Shown here: positions 12,792 to 13,364 of the stretch, piece by piece
Numbering within the stretch: the first letter of the stretch is position 1
Layout: each line of letters opens with the position of its first letter
Origin: Betaproteobacteria bacterium
Lineage (GTDB): Bacteria; Pseudomonadota; Gammaproteobacteria; Burkholderiales; SG8-39
Reading direction: 5' to 3'
Assembly: GCA_005884335.1 (NCBI GenBank)
Contig: VBCJ01000129.1
Location: forward strand, 1-13,364
Length of the DNA stretch: 13,364 nt
Translations under genes and position numbers: made by a program
Notes under the pieces: model-generated
Told to the model about the DNA's origin: nothing
The model's input: the letters and a program-made list of their open reading frames with translations, nothing else
Databases searched by the model: none

Positions 12792-13364
12792 GCGGCGTTC
12801 TGGTCGGCTTTGCAGGCATGACCCATCTCGGCGTGAATTCCGCCGCGGCGGCCCTCGCCCGCGGCTTCCGTGTGGTCGGCTACGACCCGGACCGCGAAGT
12901 GATCGAGGCTCTGCGGCGTGGCGACCCACCGGCGGTCGAGCCCGGCCTGCCCGACGCGCTGCGCCGCCATGCCTCCCGGGCGAACTACACCGCGGACACC
13001 GCCGAGCTGTCGCGCTGCGATCTCGTGTACATCGCCTCCGACGTTCCCACCGATGGCTCGGGCGCCAGCGATCTCGCAGGAATACGGCGGCTCATCGAAG
13101 GCGTGTCAGGGGCGTTGGCGCGCGGCGCGGTCGTGGTGGTGTTGTGCCAGGTGCCGCCCGGATTCACGCGGGCGCTGGCGCTGCCGGACGAACGGCTCTT
13201 CTACCAGGTCGAGACGCTCGTGTTCGGCGAGGCGGTCGAGCGTGCCATGCACCCGGAACGAATCATTCTCGGATGCGCGAACCCATCCGCCACGCTCCCG
13301 GCGGCGCTGAGGGAGTTTCTCTCCGCCTTCGCGTGCCCGATTCTGCCGATGCGCTACGAGAGCG
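12788..13364 (+). CDS. UDP-glucose/GDP-mannose dehydrogenase family protein, atypical, 3'-truncated
   Basis: Only the first 192 codons are visible; the frame is open to the window end. The N-terminal Rossmann segment is VLVGFAGMTHLGV (4-16) in place of the usual GxGYVGL, followed by G-Y-D-P at the adenosine-binding acid, V-E-P-G-L (50-54), Y-I-A-S-D-V-P-T-D (81-89), L-C-Q-V-P-P-G-F-T (119-127, the STVPxGT position) and HPERIILG (155-162). These match the NAD-binding domain of nucleotide-sugar 6-dehydrogenases (Ugd, WecC, AlgD). The motif that is normally PEFLREG reads VETLVFG (141-147), so one of the two active-site Glu residues is kept and the other is Phe146. The catalytic Cys lies beyond the window. 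If active as a four-electron dehydrogenase it would turn an NDP-sugar into an acid. ATG 12788 overlaps the preceding stop by four bases. Confidence 0.8.
   Translation, partial: MSGVLVGFAGMTHLGVNSAAAALARGFRVVGYDPDREVIEALRRGDPPAVEPGLPDALRRHASRANYTADTAELSRCDLVYIASDVPTDGSGASDLAGIRRLIEGVSGALARGAVVVVLCQVPPGFTRALALPDERLFYQVETLVFGEAVERAMHPERIILGCANPSATLPAALREFLSAFACPILPMRYES

Noticed and set aside
11838..12929. 363-codon minus-strand open frame
   Set aside because: Antisense to the Gfo/Idh/MocA gene; Arg/Gly/Pro-rich, no recognisable domain and no start signal.
1..13364. CRISPR arrays, tRNA/rRNA genes, insertion sequences and direct repeats
   Set aside because: Looked for; no regularly spaced repeats, cloverleaf-like sequences, transposase motifs or terminal inverted repeats were seen, and there is almost no non-coding space.

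Overview
This window is a stretch of a surface-polysaccharide (O-antigen, capsule or exopolysaccharide) biosynthesis locus. It looks like a GC-rich Gram-negative bacterium, most likely a member of the Pseudomonadota; a betaproteobacterium would fit the ManC, WbpV/Gnu-type epimerase and RmlD sequences, but I cannot prove the lineage from the DNA alone. The region is almost entirely coding. There are no RNA genes, insertion sequences, CRISPR arrays or tRNA-like sequences that I can support.

Left block (1-3810, + strand): the 3' part of an RmlD-type dTDP-4-dehydrorhamnose reductase, a divergent GDP-mannose 4,6-dehydratase, a three-domain sugar C-methyltransferase and a WbbL-like family 2 glycosyltransferase. 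The first three overlap by 8 bp each and form an operon. Together they suggest dTDP-L-rhamnose plus a GDP-6-deoxy-sugar that may be C-methylated, with the glycosyltransferase adding one of these sugars.

Middle (3807-6313): a bifunctional ManC (GDP-mannose pyrophosphorylase / phosphomannose isomerase) on the minus strand converges on the glycosyltransferase, with a hairpin across the junction. It diverges from a WbpV/Gnu-like nucleotide-sugar epimerase through a ~120-bp promoter region. ManC would supply the GDP-mannose used by the dehydratase in the left block.

Right block (6346-13364, + strand): after a perfect TATAAT box comes an eight-gene operon: GmhA-like SIS isomerase, GmhB-like HAD phosphatase, short transaldolase, two extended SDR epimerase/dehydratases, a nucleotidyltransferase-PfkB kinase fusion (HldE domains in reversed order), a Gfo/Idh/MocA oxidoreductase and the start of an atypical UDP-glucose/GDP-mannose dehydrogenase family protein. 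The last five genes overlap by 1-4 bp. These are all the activities needed to make and activate a heptose-like (or longer) sugar phosphate and then remodel it at the nucleotide level. Several members differ from the canonical ADP-heptose enzymes at key residues. I consider this cassette the candidate undescribed system: a dedicated pathway for an unusual nucleotide-activated higher-carbon sugar, possibly oxidised to an acid. That is an inference from families and context; the product cannot be read from the sequence.
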